A DNA stretch of 64,000 nucleotides from Terasakiella sp033100395 (GTDB lineage: Bacteria > Pseudomonadota > Alphaproteobacteria > Rhodospirillales > Terasakiellaceae): positions 7,009 through 71,008 of the forward strand of contig NZ_JAWLVJ010000024.1 of assembly GCF_033100395.1 (NCBI RefSeq), given 5' to 3'. Made by a program: the position numbers and the translations under genes. A model generated the notes under the pieces. It worked only from the letters and a program-made list of their open reading frames with translations, was not told where the DNA came from and did no database searches. Positions 28,553 through 36,883 of this stretch are shown one piece after another. Positions within the stretch are counted from its first letter, which is position 1; each line of letters begins with the position of its first letter.

Positions 28553-29959
28553 TTATACGTTGGGCCTGGTCATGTTTTCAGGCTTGAGGATTTCGTCCAG
28601 CTGTTCTTTGGATAAAAGCTCTTCCTTCAGGATCAGACTGGCGATGCTCTGGTTTGTGGTCAGGGCCAGTTGCGCAATGCGGGTGGAGTTTTCATAACCG
28701 ATATGCGGGTTCAGTGCCGTGATGATACCAATGCTGTTTTCAATCAGCTTTTTGCAATGTTCTTCATTGGCGGTAATGCCGGAAACACATTTTTCTGACA
28801 GCACATTCATGGCACGGGTCAGGATGCGCATGGATTGCAGGATGTTGAAGATAATGACGGGCTCGAAAGCATTAAGCTGCAACTGTCCGGATTCACAAGC
28901 CAATGTGACGGTCAGATCATTGCCGATCACCTGATAAGCAACCTGATTGACCACTTCCGGGATCACGGGGTTGACCTTGCCGGGCATGATGGAAGAACCG
29001 GGCTGCATGGGCGGCAGGTTAATCTCCCCAATCCCGGTGCGCGGGCCACTTGAAAGGAGACGCAGGTCGTTACATATTTTCGATGTCTTGACCGCAACCC
29101 GTTTTAAGACGCTTGAAAAGGTTACAAAGGCCCCGGTATCAAAGGTGGCTTCTACAAGGTTGGCCGCCAGCACAAAAGGAATGCCCGTGATGTCGGCCAG
29201 TTTGGTCACTGCGCAGTTGGCATAGCCGGGTTGGGTGTTGATACCTGTGCCGATGGCTGTAGCCCCCAGATTGACTTCGCGAAACAGTTTGGACAGATCG
29301 TTGATCCGGTCAATATCTTCTGAAAGGTTATCGCGGAAAGCCCCGAATTCCTGCCCCAAGGTCATGGGCACCGCATCTTGTAACTGGGTGCGGCCCATCT
29401 TGACGATATGTTCAAACTGCACAGATTTTTCATCAAAGGCATCAATCAGATTGCGCATAGACTGGGTCAGCTCATCAATGCTGAGAAGGATGGCGACACG
29501 CAGGGCAGTGGGATAGGCATCGTTGGTGGATTGCGCCAGGTTCACATGGTTATTGGGATGCACGATCTCATAGCGGCCCTTGGGTTGACCCAGCAGTTCC
29601 AGAGCCCGGTTGGCGATCACTTCATTGACATTCATGTTGCTGGACGTCCCGGCGCCTCCCTGGATCATATCGACGCAGAACTCACCGTGCAGCTGACCGT
29701 CAATGATTTCATCACAGGCCTGAAAAATGGCGGTTGCGACCCTCGCATCCAGTGACCCCATTTCATGGTTGGCAACGGCGCAGGCCTTTTTCACAACGGC
29801 CAAAGCCTGAATAAGTTTGGGGAAGTGATGCAGCGGGATATCGGTGATAGAGAAATTCTCCATGGCCCGTTGTGTCTGGATGCCATAATAGGCATTGCTC
29901 GGCACATCCTGGTCGCCAAGAAGGTCATGCTCATTTCTGAAATGTGTTTGATCCGGCAT
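28553..29959 (-). CDS. aspA: Aspartate ammonia-lyase (aspartase)
   Basis: A 468-residue fumarase/aspartase superfamily enzyme that splits L-aspartate into fumarate and ammonia. The superfamily signature GSSIMPGKVNP is exact, and the N-terminal DLLGDQDVPSNAYYGIQT and the HPNNHVNLAQSTND and GRTQLQDAVPMTLGQ active-site segments match AspA rather than fumarase. The longest frame begins at 29971, but ATG 29959 is preferred because GGAG lies 6 nt before it and this gives the family N-terminus. It is divergent from the amino acid ABC operon across 0.5 kb. With the racemase and transporter it suggests aspartate use as carbon and nitrogen source. Confidence 0.92.
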   Translation of the reverse strand: MPDQTHFRNEHDLLGDQDVPSNAYYGIQTQRAMENFSITDIPLHHFPKLIQALAVVKKACAVANHEMGSLDARVATAIFQACDEIIDGQLHGEFCVDMIQGGAGTSSNMNVNEVIANRALELLGQPKGRYEIVHPNNHVNLAQSTNDAYPTALRVAILLSIDELTQSMRNLIDAFDEKSVQFEHIVKMGRTQLQDAVPMTLGQEFGAFRDNLSEDIDRINDLSKLFREVNLGATAIGTGINTQPGYANCAVTKLADITGIPFVLAANLVEATFDTGAFVTFSSVLKRVAVKTSKICNDLRLLSSGPRTGIGEINLPPMQPGSSIMPGKVNPVIPEVVNQVAYQVIGNDLTVTLACESGQLQLNAFEPVIIFNILQSMRILTRAMNVLSEKCVSGITANEEHCKKLIENSIGIITALNPHIGYENSTRIAQLALTTNQSIASLILKEELLSKEQLDEILKPENMTRPNV

Positions 29960-30045
29960 GGGGTTCTCCATCGCGTAAAGTTTGTCGTCTGTTAAGACGA
30001 TAACTTTGCTGGGTTTGAATTTCTAATGCCGTTTTTGCCGACGTT

Positions 30046-30060
30046 ATGCATTTTTTGCAT
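30046..30060. promoter_or_regulatory. ATGCA-N5-TGCAT operator copy 2 (aspartase side)
   Basis: ATGCA-TTTTT-TGCAT is perfectly symmetric in its arms and lies about 87 bp upstream of the aspartase start. It has T-N11-A geometry and is the best of the three copies. Confidence 0.55.
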
Positions 30061-30241
30061 AATTTTTTGACTTGAATCTATCAAGTATTCATTTGATGCG
30101 AGAATATACTTCTTTGGTTGCTTTTGAGGATCAAGAACGCGCTATGGTGAGAAATATTGTTGCGTATATCCTGTTGAAATAAATAATTATTTTCGCATCA
30201 TTTCGTGAAAGGTCATAAATTTCAGCAGGTTGAGAGATTCT

Positions 30242-30256
30242 ATGCAAAAAATGTAT
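30242..30256. promoter_or_regulatory. ATGCA-N5-TGCAT operator copy 3 (ABC transporter side)
   Basis: ATGCA-AAAAA-TGTAT, one mismatch from symmetry, lies about 208 bp before the binding-protein start and 182 bp from copy 2. Confidence 0.45.
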
Positions 30257-30463
30257 AGATGATAAAAATCATGAATTGGACAGTTTGACGATGAATATTC
30301 ACACTTTAAATATCTTGAAGTTCAAGGTGAGGCTAAATCAAGAAGTCTTCATATAAGTAATGAAATGGGTATTCATCTATTTTGTCTTCTTATCAAGAAA
30401 TAAAAATAAACTGAGACACTTGATTTAAAGAATAAATTTCTTTTTACAAATGCGAGACAGGTA

Positions 30464-31282
30464 ATGAAAAAATCCATCTTATCCAAAATTGCAATCGCTG
30501 GTGTTGCAGTAAGTTCCATCCTTTCTTTGTCAGCAAAAGAGGCTGCGGCGGACGCGATTTCTGACATTAAAGAGCGCGGCAAACTGATCGTTGCAGTGAA
30601 AGCGGACTACCGTCCTTATGGTTTCCGTGACAAATCCGGCAACATCATCGGTATCGAGCCAACTCTTGCAAAAGACGTTGCGGACAAGCTGGGCGTTGAC
30701 CTTCAACTGGTGCCTGTTGTTTCCTCCAACCGCATGCAGTTTTTACAGCAGGGCAAGGTTGATCTGATGATCGCCACCATGACCGACAAGCCGGATCGTC
30801 GCAAAGTCGTCTGGGCTATTGATCCCAACTATTATTCTGCGGGCACGAACGTTCTCGCTAAAAAAGATGCGGGTCTGAAAGAATGGGAAGACCTGCGTGG
30901 CAAGCCTGTTTGTGGCGTCCAGGGTGCATTCTATAACAAACGTACGGCAAAAGAATTCGGCGCAAAGATCGTTGCCTTTAAAGGCACAGCCGAAGCTTAC
31001 ACGGCCCTGAAACAAAACCGCTGCGTTGCTGTTGTGTTTGATGACTCTGCCCTTTACGGCCAGCTGCAAACAGAAGGCTGGGAAGACTACACTGTGCCAC
31101 TGCCAACCATCGACGATGCGCCGTGGGCGCTGGCTGTTCGCCATGGTGAAGATAAATTCCACGCTTTTATGACTGATATGGTTAAAGGCTGGCACAAATC
31201 AGGCCGCATTATTGGCCTTGAAAAAGACTTTGGCATCAAAAACACGCCTTTCGCTGTGAAAATGCACAACGAATATAAATAA
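30464..31282 (+). CDS. Polar amino acid ABC transporter, periplasmic binding protein
   Basis: A 272-residue SBP_bac_3 protein. The signal peptide covers residues 1-29 (MKKS start, cleavage near EAAAD). The mature start ISDIKERGKLIVAVKADYRP and the central VDLMIATMTDKPDRRKVV region, with the arginine that binds the alpha-carboxylate, are typical of glutamate/aspartate/cystine-type binders. It is the first gene of an operon with two permeases and an ATPase. Neighbouring aspartase and Asp/Glu racemase suggest an acidic amino acid or amide as ligand, by context only. Confidence 0.9.
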   Translation: MKKSILSKIAIAGVAVSSILSLSAKEAAADAISDIKERGKLIVAVKADYRPYGFRDKSGNIIGIEPTLAKDVADKLGVDLQLVPVVSSNRMQFLQQGKVDLMIATMTDKPDRRKVVWAIDPNYYSAGTNVLAKKDAGLKEWEDLRGKPVCGVQGAFYNKRTAKEFGAKIVAFKGTAEAYTALKQNRCVAVVFDDSALYGQLQTEGWEDYTVPLPTIDDAPWALAVRHGEDKFHAFMTDMVKGWHKSGRIIGLEKDFGIKNTPFAVKMHNEYK

Positions 31283-31288
31283 CCCGTC

Positions 31289-31333
31289 GGGGCGGCGCAG
31301 CCGACTTTGCCATAACGGCCCAGGCGCTGCCCC
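31289..31333 (+). terminator. Stem-loop between binding protein and permease genes
   Basis: GGGGCGGCGC (31289-31298) pairs with GCGCTGCCCC (31324-31333), with one G-U pair, around a 25-nt loop and a pyrimidine tail (TTTCTCTC). Such hairpins commonly let the binding protein mRNA accumulate above the permease mRNA. Confidence 0.55.
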
Positions 31334-31359
31334 TTTCTCTCACGTATAGGAAAGTAATC

Positions 31360-32103
31360 ATGGAATATTTAGCGACATGGTTTCAGGAGCTCTACGAAGA
31401 TACCGGGATTAACTATACAATCTTTTATGATTCGTTTGACGCCGATAGAATGTGGAATGGGTTTATCACCACGGTGGAACTCTCCATTGCCAGCCTGGTT
31501 TTTTCGGTTCTGATCGGTGTCGTCGGTGCCTGGCTTCAAGGCTCCAGGCTCGTTTGGACAAAAAGAATTGTCCAGGGCTACATCCAGATTTTTCGAAATA
31601 CACCGCCGTTGGTGCAGCTGTACTTCTTCTATTTCGGTTTGAGCACCCTTTTACCGCAGGTGCAGGGCGAATATGGGCTGGAACCCATGATCGGATCCTT
31701 TGTCTGGGCGGTGATCTCCCTTTCATTCTTTGCAGGTGCTTTTAACGTGGAAATCTTCCGCGCCGGGATCGAAGCGGTGCCGGATTCAACCATCGAAGCG
31801 ACAGAGGCCTTGGGTTACACCCGCCTGCAGGCTTACATCCATGTTGTTCTGCCCCTGGCTTTTCGTGTCTGTCTGCCTTCGCTCAACAACAATTTGGTCA
31901 ATCTGTTGAAAACAACGACGCTGGCCTATGCCATTGCGGTGCCGGAGATGTTGTACGAAGCCAACCAGATCTGGTCAGACAATGTGAACGTGCCTGAAAT
32001 GATGGTCTTCTTGTTGGTCGCCTACGTCTTCCTGGTCGGCATCCTCGTTTGGGGCATGAACCGCTGGGAAAAACAAATGAGCATTCCGGGGTACGGCACA
32101 TGA
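31360..32103 (+). CDS. Polar amino acid ABC transporter permease (GltJ-like)
   Basis: A 247-residue His/Glu/Gln/Arg-type inner membrane permease with about five hydrophobic segments. The EAA loop that contacts the ATPase is visible as EAVPDSTIEATEALGYTRLQ. The segment QIFRNTPPLVQLYFFYFGL is the family N-terminal signature. It pairs with the next permease as a heterodimer; the genes overlap by ATGA at 32100. Confidence 0.92.
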   Translation: MEYLATWFQELYEDTGINYTIFYDSFDADRMWNGFITTVELSIASLVFSVLIGVVGAWLQGSRLVWTKRIVQGYIQIFRNTPPLVQLYFFYFGLSTLLPQVQGEYGLEPMIGSFVWAVISLSFFAGAFNVEIFRAGIEAVPDSTIEATEALGYTRLQAYIHVVLPLAFRVCLPSLNNNLVNLLKTTTLAYAIAVPEMLYEANQIWSDNVNVPEMMVFLLVAYVFLVGILVWGMNRWEKQMSIPGYGT

Positions 32104-32972
32104 GCAATCTATCACATCATAACATGCAGGTTTTGCATTCATCTGCTGAGGTTCTCCAGAAAAAGGCGGCATATGAACGCCTGATGGGAAGCCCGCTTTT
32201 AAGATTGAACAAGCAACATGGCGTTCTTCTGTTTTTCATCTTCGCCTTCAGCGTCGGTGTGGCCGAAGCTTCCAACGCGGTTGCGCAAAGTAGCGTAATC
32301 TCTATCCTGATCGACTGGACACCGCTGCTGTTTAAAGGATTTCTGTTCAACATTCTGATCAGTTTTCTCTCTATGGCAATCGGCACCGCGTTGGGTGTTG
32401 TGCTGGGCGTGATGCAGGTTTCATTGATCTTGCCCGTGCGTCACAGTTCCTGGGTTGTGACACAATTTTTCAGAAACTCCCCTTGGCTGGTACTGTTGTT
32501 TGGGACCATGTTTATGCTGCCGTTTGAATTTGTCATCGGCGAAACGCGTATTCCGTTCCCTGATTGGTTAAAGGCGGTGATCGGACTTTCCCTGCCCGTG
32601 CTTGCCAATATTTCCGAGATTGTCAGAGGTGCGATCAAATCTGTGCCCAGCACACAGTGGGAAGCCGCTGAATCGCTGGCGTTCACGCGCACGCAGATTA
32701 TGTATCAGATCATTTTGCCGCAATGTTTCAAACGCATGATCCCGCCATGGATGAACATGTACTGTCTGTTGACCATGGCAACCGTTCTGGCATCCATCGT
32801 TGGTGTGAACGAGGTCATGACACTGGCAAGCCAGATATCGGCTGCGGAAAACAGCCGCAGTGACCTGCTGGCCCCGCTCTACCTTTACATCATGGTGTGG
32901 TTCTTCATCTACACATACCCACTGGCCCGCTGGACAGTGATGCTGGAACGCAAGTTCGCAGTGAAATTATAA
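32100..32972 (+). CDS. Polar amino acid ABC transporter permease (GltK-like)
   Basis: A 290-residue permease of the same family, with a longer cytoplasmic N-terminus (about 45 residues) than its partner. The EAA loop reads IKSVPSTQWEAAESLAFTRT, and FFRNSPWLVLLFGTMFMLPF is the signature region. The frame extends upstream to 32049, but ATG 32100 overlaps the previous stop in an ATGA coupling, so that start is used. Confidence 0.9.
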   Translation: MSNLSHHNMQVLHSSAEVLQKKAAYERLMGSPLLRLNKQHGVLLFFIFAFSVGVAEASNAVAQSSVISILIDWTPLLFKGFLFNILISFLSMAIGTALGVVLGVMQVSLILPVRHSSWVVTQFFRNSPWLVLLFGTMFMLPFEFVIGETRIPFPDWLKAVIGLSLPVLANISEIVRGAIKSVPSTQWEAAESLAFTRTQIMYQIILPQCFKRMIPPWMNMYCLLTMATVLASIVGVNEVMTLASQISAAENSRSDLLAPLYLYIMVWFFIYTYPLARWTVMLERKFAVKL

Positions 32973-32985
32973 CAGGAGGTTTCTA

Positions 32986-33744
32986 ATGATTGGCTCTCAA
33001 GACTGGACACCAGATCAACCAATTATTTCGATCCATAACGTACGTAAATCCTTTGGTGAATTGGAGGTGCTGAAAGGTGTCTCTATGGACATCAACAAAG
33101 GCGATGTGATCTGCATCATCGGGCCATCTGGGTCCGGCAAATCCACCCTGATCCGCTGCATCAATGCGTTGAATGACATTCAGGCAGGCTCCATCACCGT
33201 GGAAGGTCAGGAAGTCCATGATGACAAGCTGGACAAGCTGGATTTGCGCAAGAAAGTCGGCATGGTTTTTCAGCAATATAACCTGTTTCCCCACAAGACA
33301 GCGTTGGAAAATATCATGATGGCCCCCATTCAGGTTTTGAAACAGGATAAGGCTGTTGTCGAAAAACGTGCTTTTGAGCTGTTGAAAAAAGTCCGTCTGG
33401 AAGGGCGGGAAAATCACTATCCGGGTGAACTGTCCGGTGGTCAGCAGCAACGTGTGGCTATTGCACGATCCCTTGCCATGGAACCGGACATCATGTTGTT
33501 TGATGAAGTCACAGCCGCTCTTGACCCGGAAACGGTGAAAGAGGTTCTGGTCACCATCAAGCAACTGGCTGAAGAAGGGATGACCTGCATTCTGGTGACC
33601 CACGAGATGGGCTTTGCCCGCGAAGTGGCGGACCATATGTATTTCACCGATAAGGGCGTCATCGTTGAAGATGCCCCGCCGGAAGAATTTTTCAGCAACC
33701 CCAAAGATGCGCGGACGAAAGAGTTCCTCGCACAAATTCTATAG
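32986..33744 (+). CDS. Polar amino acid ABC transporter ATPase (GltL/GlnQ-like)
   Basis: A 252-residue ABC ATPase: Walker A GPSGSGKST, Q-loop FQQYNLFPHKT, ABC signature LSGGQQQRVAIARSLA, Walker B IMLFDEVTAALDPE and switch histidine in VTHEMGFA. These closely match GlnQ-type proteins. AGGAGG lies 8-9 nt before the ATG. It energises uptake with the two preceding permeases. Confidence 0.94.
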   Translation: MIGSQDWTPDQPIISIHNVRKSFGELEVLKGVSMDINKGDVICIIGPSGSGKSTLIRCINALNDIQAGSITVEGQEVHDDKLDKLDLRKKVGMVFQQYNLFPHKTALENIMMAPIQVLKQDKAVVEKRAFELLKKVRLEGRENHYPGELSGGQQQRVAIARSLAMEPDIMLFDEVTAALDPETVKEVLVTIKQLAEEGMTCILVTHEMGFAREVADHMYFTDKGVIVEDAPPEEFFSNPKDARTKEFLAQIL

Positions 33745-33810
33745 GAGAAAGCAAGTGCCCAGACCCATCTCGTCGAGATGAAAAAGGGGCATTCAGGAAA
33801 GGGTCGTGAC

Positions 33811-35535
33811 ATGACATATTTAGATAAATTTCTAGGCAAACTGTCTATTATGGTGAAGATCTATCTGGTGATCTTTATCTTCATCATGGCGATTGGCGTT
33901 ATGGTTTTCAGCGCCAATCGAACGACCCTGACCCTTGAAGGCGAGATCAATTATTTCGCCAATGAAGTTACCAAAGAAATCCAATCTGCAATGAACGTGC
34001 GCTCTGATCTGGGGGAATTGGGTGTCAACCAGATCAATATGATCGTCGATAGCCAGACCATCTTTGGCGATGACGGCGCAGAAGTTTTAAAACCGTTTCT
34101 GGATATCCGCAAAAAACTGCTGGCCTCCATCGCGAATAAAATCGAAAAACTGAAAGCGAACGCCAATGTCGATGTAACCAAACGTATCGCTGAATTTGTG
34201 GTGACCTACGATCAATGGCTTAAACTGGATGCAGAGATCACCCATGCAGCCATCGAAGGTACGCCGGAAATTGCTTTTGCACTGGCGGCAGGCGACGCCA
34301 AAAAGTTCAGGGAAGGGGCTTTGTCCCAGATCGCAGGCCTGGTTGATGTGATCAATCAGAATGCGGATCAGAATGCCGAACGTATCCTGGCGGAGGCGGA
34401 GAAAAAACGGTCCCAGAACCTGATCTTTTCTATTTCCATGGCGGTCTTTGGTTGTCTGGTCGGGGCCATTGTCGCGATCCGTGGTATTCGCAGTCCTCTG
34501 GATGGTCTTCGCAAGGTCATGGGGGCCTTGGCAGACGGGAATGTGGATGTTCATATCTCTGCCAAAACACGCAAAGACAGCATCGGCAAGATGGCCCAGA
34601 CCGTTCAGGTTTTTAAGGACAATATCCTGAAAGTTCAGCAACTGGAAAAGGAACAGGCCGAGAATGAGAAAAAGGCTGAAGCCCAACGCAAGGAAACCTT
34701 AAAACAGGTCGCACAGGAATTTGAAGCCAGTGTGGCCGGGATTTCCAGTTCTGTTACTGAAGCTTCTTCTGAAATCCATAGTTCGGCTGAATTGCTTTCT
34801 TCCAGTGTTGATAGCGCCAGTGCGGCATCGACGGCTATTTCCAACGCTTCTGGTCAGGCAGCAAGCAATGTGGACGCCGTGGCTTCTGCTGCCGGGGAGT
34901 TGTCATCTTCGATCAACGAGATCAGTGAACAGGTCGCCAATTCCAGCCAGATCGCCAATTCCGCTGTTCATCAGGCCGAAATGACATCTCAAACAGTTTC
35001 TGAACTGGTCCTGTCAGCTGAACGGATTGGGGAGGTTATAGAGATCATCAGTACGATTGCGGAACAGACCAACCTGTTGGCCCTTAACGCCACCATCGAA
35101 GCTGCGCGTGCAGGCGATGCAGGCAAAGGCTTTGCCGTTGTGGCATCCGAAGTCAAGAATCTTGCGAACCAGACAGCATCGGCCACCGATGAAATTACCC
35201 GTCAGATTTCCAATGTGCAATCTTCCACCAATGAAGCGGCGGAAGCCATTTCAGGGATCGGCAAAACCATTTCTGAAATGAATGAGGTGGCATCCGCCGT
35301 GGCCGCAGCCGTGGAAGAACAAAGTGCAGCCACACAGGAAATCGCCCAGGGTGCGGATATGGCATCACACGGCACCAACGAAGTGTCTGAAAATGTCGAT
35401 AATCTGGATGCCATTGTGAAAGACACAGGTATTGCATCCCAGGGGCTGTTGAAAACATCAACTGAGCTGAGCAAGCAATCGGATTATCTGCGCACAGCGG
35501 TTGAGAAATTCCTTTCAAACATCAATGAAAATTAA
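33811..35535 (+). CDS. Methyl-accepting chemotaxis protein, second chemoreceptor
   Basis: A 574-residue chemoreceptor. The first membrane segment is at about residues 12-32 and the second at about 205-228, flanking a roughly 170-residue, mostly helical periplasmic domain of four-helix-bundle size. HAMP follows, then a signalling domain with the canonical tip EQTNLLALNATIEAARAGDA. ATG 33811 (preceded by GGAAAGGG) is preferred over the in-frame ATG at 33778. It lies 66 bp after the ABC ATPase, suggesting taxis toward that transporter's substrate. Its initiation region, GGGTCGTGACATGA, is repeated exactly before the next gene. Confidence 0.92.
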   Translation: MTYLDKFLGKLSIMVKIYLVIFIFIMAIGVMVFSANRTTLTLEGEINYFANEVTKEIQSAMNVRSDLGELGVNQINMIVDSQTIFGDDGAEVLKPFLDIRKKLLASIANKIEKLKANANVDVTKRIAEFVVTYDQWLKLDAEITHAAIEGTPEIAFALAAGDAKKFREGALSQIAGLVDVINQNADQNAERILAEAEKKRSQNLIFSISMAVFGCLVGAIVAIRGIRSPLDGLRKVMGALADGNVDVHISAKTRKDSIGKMAQTVQVFKDNILKVQQLEKEQAENEKKAEAQRKETLKQVAQEFEASVAGISSSVTEASSEIHSSAELLSSSVDSASAASTAISNASGQAASNVDAVASAAGELSSSINEISEQVANSSQIANSAVHQAEMTSQTVSELVLSAERIGEVIEIISTIAEQTNLLALNATIEAARAGDAGKGFAVVASEVKNLANQTASATDEITRQISNVQSSTNEAAEAISGIGKTISEMNEVASAVAAAVEEQSAATQEIAQGADMASHGTNEVSENVDNLDAIVKDTGIASQGLLKTSTELSKQSDYLRTAVEKFLSNINEN

Positions 35536-35551
35536 GTGTTTGGGTCGTGAC

Positions 35552-36757
35552 ATGAATTACCAAAGCTATTTTGAAACAGAGATCATCAATCTTCAGAAAT
35601 CCGGCAATTACCGTGTGTTTGCGGAACTGGAACGTCAGGCCGGTGTCTATCCCCGCGCCATTCGCCATAAGGAAAAATCTGAAGATGAGGTCACCATCTG
35701 GTGTTCGAACGACTATCTGGGTATGAGCCAGAATGAACATGTCATCAAAGCCATGTGCGACGTTGCCAGCAAATGCGGTGTGGGTGCAGGCGGAACACGT
35801 AATATTTCCGGGACCAATTTTTATCATGTCCGTCTGGAAGAAGCGCTGGCAGACCTCCATCAACAAGAAGCCGCCTTGCTGTTTAACTCCGGTTATATGG
35901 CGAATTTTACCGCGCTCAGTACCTTGGGAACCAAGATTGATGACCTGATCATGTTTTCAGATGCAGAAAATCACAATTCGATGATTGAAGGTATTCGTTT
36001 GGGTCGCAGTGAAAAACAGATTTTCCGGCACAACAATATGGCGGACTTGGAACGGTTGTTAAAAGCCCAGCCTGCCTCGCGCCCCAAACTGATCGTGTTT
36101 GAATCTGTTTATTCCATGGATGGGGACATTGCCCCGATTAAAGAAATTTGCGATCTGGCGGATCAATATAACGCCATGACTTATATCGATGAAGTTCACG
36201 CTGTTGGGCTTTATGGGGAACATGGTGCAGGGGTTGCCGAACGCGAAGGGCTGATGGATCGCCTGACCATCATTCAGGGCACCATGGCAAAGGGCTTTGG
36301 TGTGGTCGGTGGCTATATCACCGGGTCGCGTTATATTTGTGATTTTATCCGATCATTCGGGCAGGGATTTATCTTTTCAACCTCGATCCCGCCTTCGGTT
36401 GCGGCGGCCTGTCTGGCCTCAATAGATTATTCAAAAAATCACAATGAATTGCGCGTCCAGCATCAGGAACGGGCGCAAAAACTAAAGGAATTGTTGAAAG
36501 AAGCTGGAATTCCGGTTCTGGACAACCCAAGTCATATTGTGCCTGTCATGGTGGGTGATCCGGTTTTATGTAAGGAAGCCAGTGACATCCTGTTGGATAA
36601 ATATGGCCATTACGTTCAACCCATCAATTATCCCACTGTCGCCATGGGGACAGAACGGCTGCGATTTACGCCGTCGCCGCTCCATACGGACGAAATGATG
36701 CAAGATTTGGTTTCCGCCTTGAGAGTGGTTTGGAAGACCCTCAGGCTCGCATCCTAA
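35552..36757 (+). CDS. hemA: 5-aminolevulinate synthase
   Basis: A 401-residue alpha-oxoamine synthase of ALAS type: CSNDYLGMSQ, the glycine-rich GAGGTRNISGTNFYH segment, DAENHNSMIEGIR, the cofactor-binding YIDEVHAVGLYG and the PLP lysine Lys247 in GTMAKGFGVVGG. The length fits ALAS (about 400). It condenses glycine and succinyl-CoA to 5-aminolevulinate, the first step of C4-pathway tetrapyrrole synthesis found in Alphaproteobacteria. The frame opens at 35501, but ATG 35552 avoids overlap with the chemoreceptor gene. Sitting 16 bp after a chemoreceptor is unusual for hemA. A diverged paralogue is possible, but the residues look authentic. Confidence 0.9.
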   Translation: MNYQSYFETEIINLQKSGNYRVFAELERQAGVYPRAIRHKEKSEDEVTIWCSNDYLGMSQNEHVIKAMCDVASKCGVGAGGTRNISGTNFYHVRLEEALADLHQQEAALLFNSGYMANFTALSTLGTKIDDLIMFSDAENHNSMIEGIRLGRSEKQIFRHNNMADLERLLKAQPASRPKLIVFESVYSMDGDIAPIKEICDLADQYNAMTYIDEVHAVGLYGEHGAGVAEREGLMDRLTIIQGTMAKGFGVVGGYITGSRYICDFIRSFGQGFIFSTSIPPSVAAACLASIDYSKNHNELRVQHQERAQKLKELLKEAGIPVLDNPSHIVPVMVGDPVLCKEASDILLDKYGHYVQPINYPTVAMGTERLRFTPSPLHTDEMMQDLVSALRVVWKTLRLAS

Positions 36758-36774
36758 CATGCTGAAATGACTAT

Positions 36775-36817
36775 GCTAAACCTGCATGAGCTAAAAGAAA
36801 TAAGAATTGGGTTTAGC
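36775..36817 (+). terminator. Long-loop inverted repeat after hemA
   Basis: GCTAAACC (36775-36782) pairs with GGTTTAGC (36810-36817) around a 27-nt loop in the 126-bp gap before the symporter gene. There is no T tract, so it may be an operator or RNA structure rather than a terminator. Confidence 0.25.
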
Positions 36818-36883
36818 CTTCGTATTTAGATAGGGTCCGTGAAATTCATACTCAGACTCACAAAATATAACAGGAGAGGTTAT

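Larger units (their letters stand above)
29972..30463. promoter_or_regulatory. 492-bp A+T-rich divergent control region (aspartase / amino acid ABC operon)
   Basis: No gene is evident here. The region is strongly A+T-rich and holds two ATGCA-N5-TGCAT sites, plus a separate inverted repeat CTTGA-N5-TCAAG at 30071-30085 that also has T-N11-A geometry. Both flanking genes probably draw their promoters from it. No clear single -35/-10 pair could be chosen by eye. Confidence 0.6.

Noticed and set aside
30071..30085. CTTGA-N5-TCAAG as an FNR/CRP-type site before aspartase
   Set aside because: FNR boxes need TTGA-N6-TCAA; the spacing here is 5, so oxygen control is not supported. It is kept only as a possible LysR-like repeat.
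36838..36883. Translation of the symporter from the upstream in-frame start at 36839
   Set aside because: The extra residues have no family counterpart, and a strong CAGGAGAGG site directly precedes ATG 36884.
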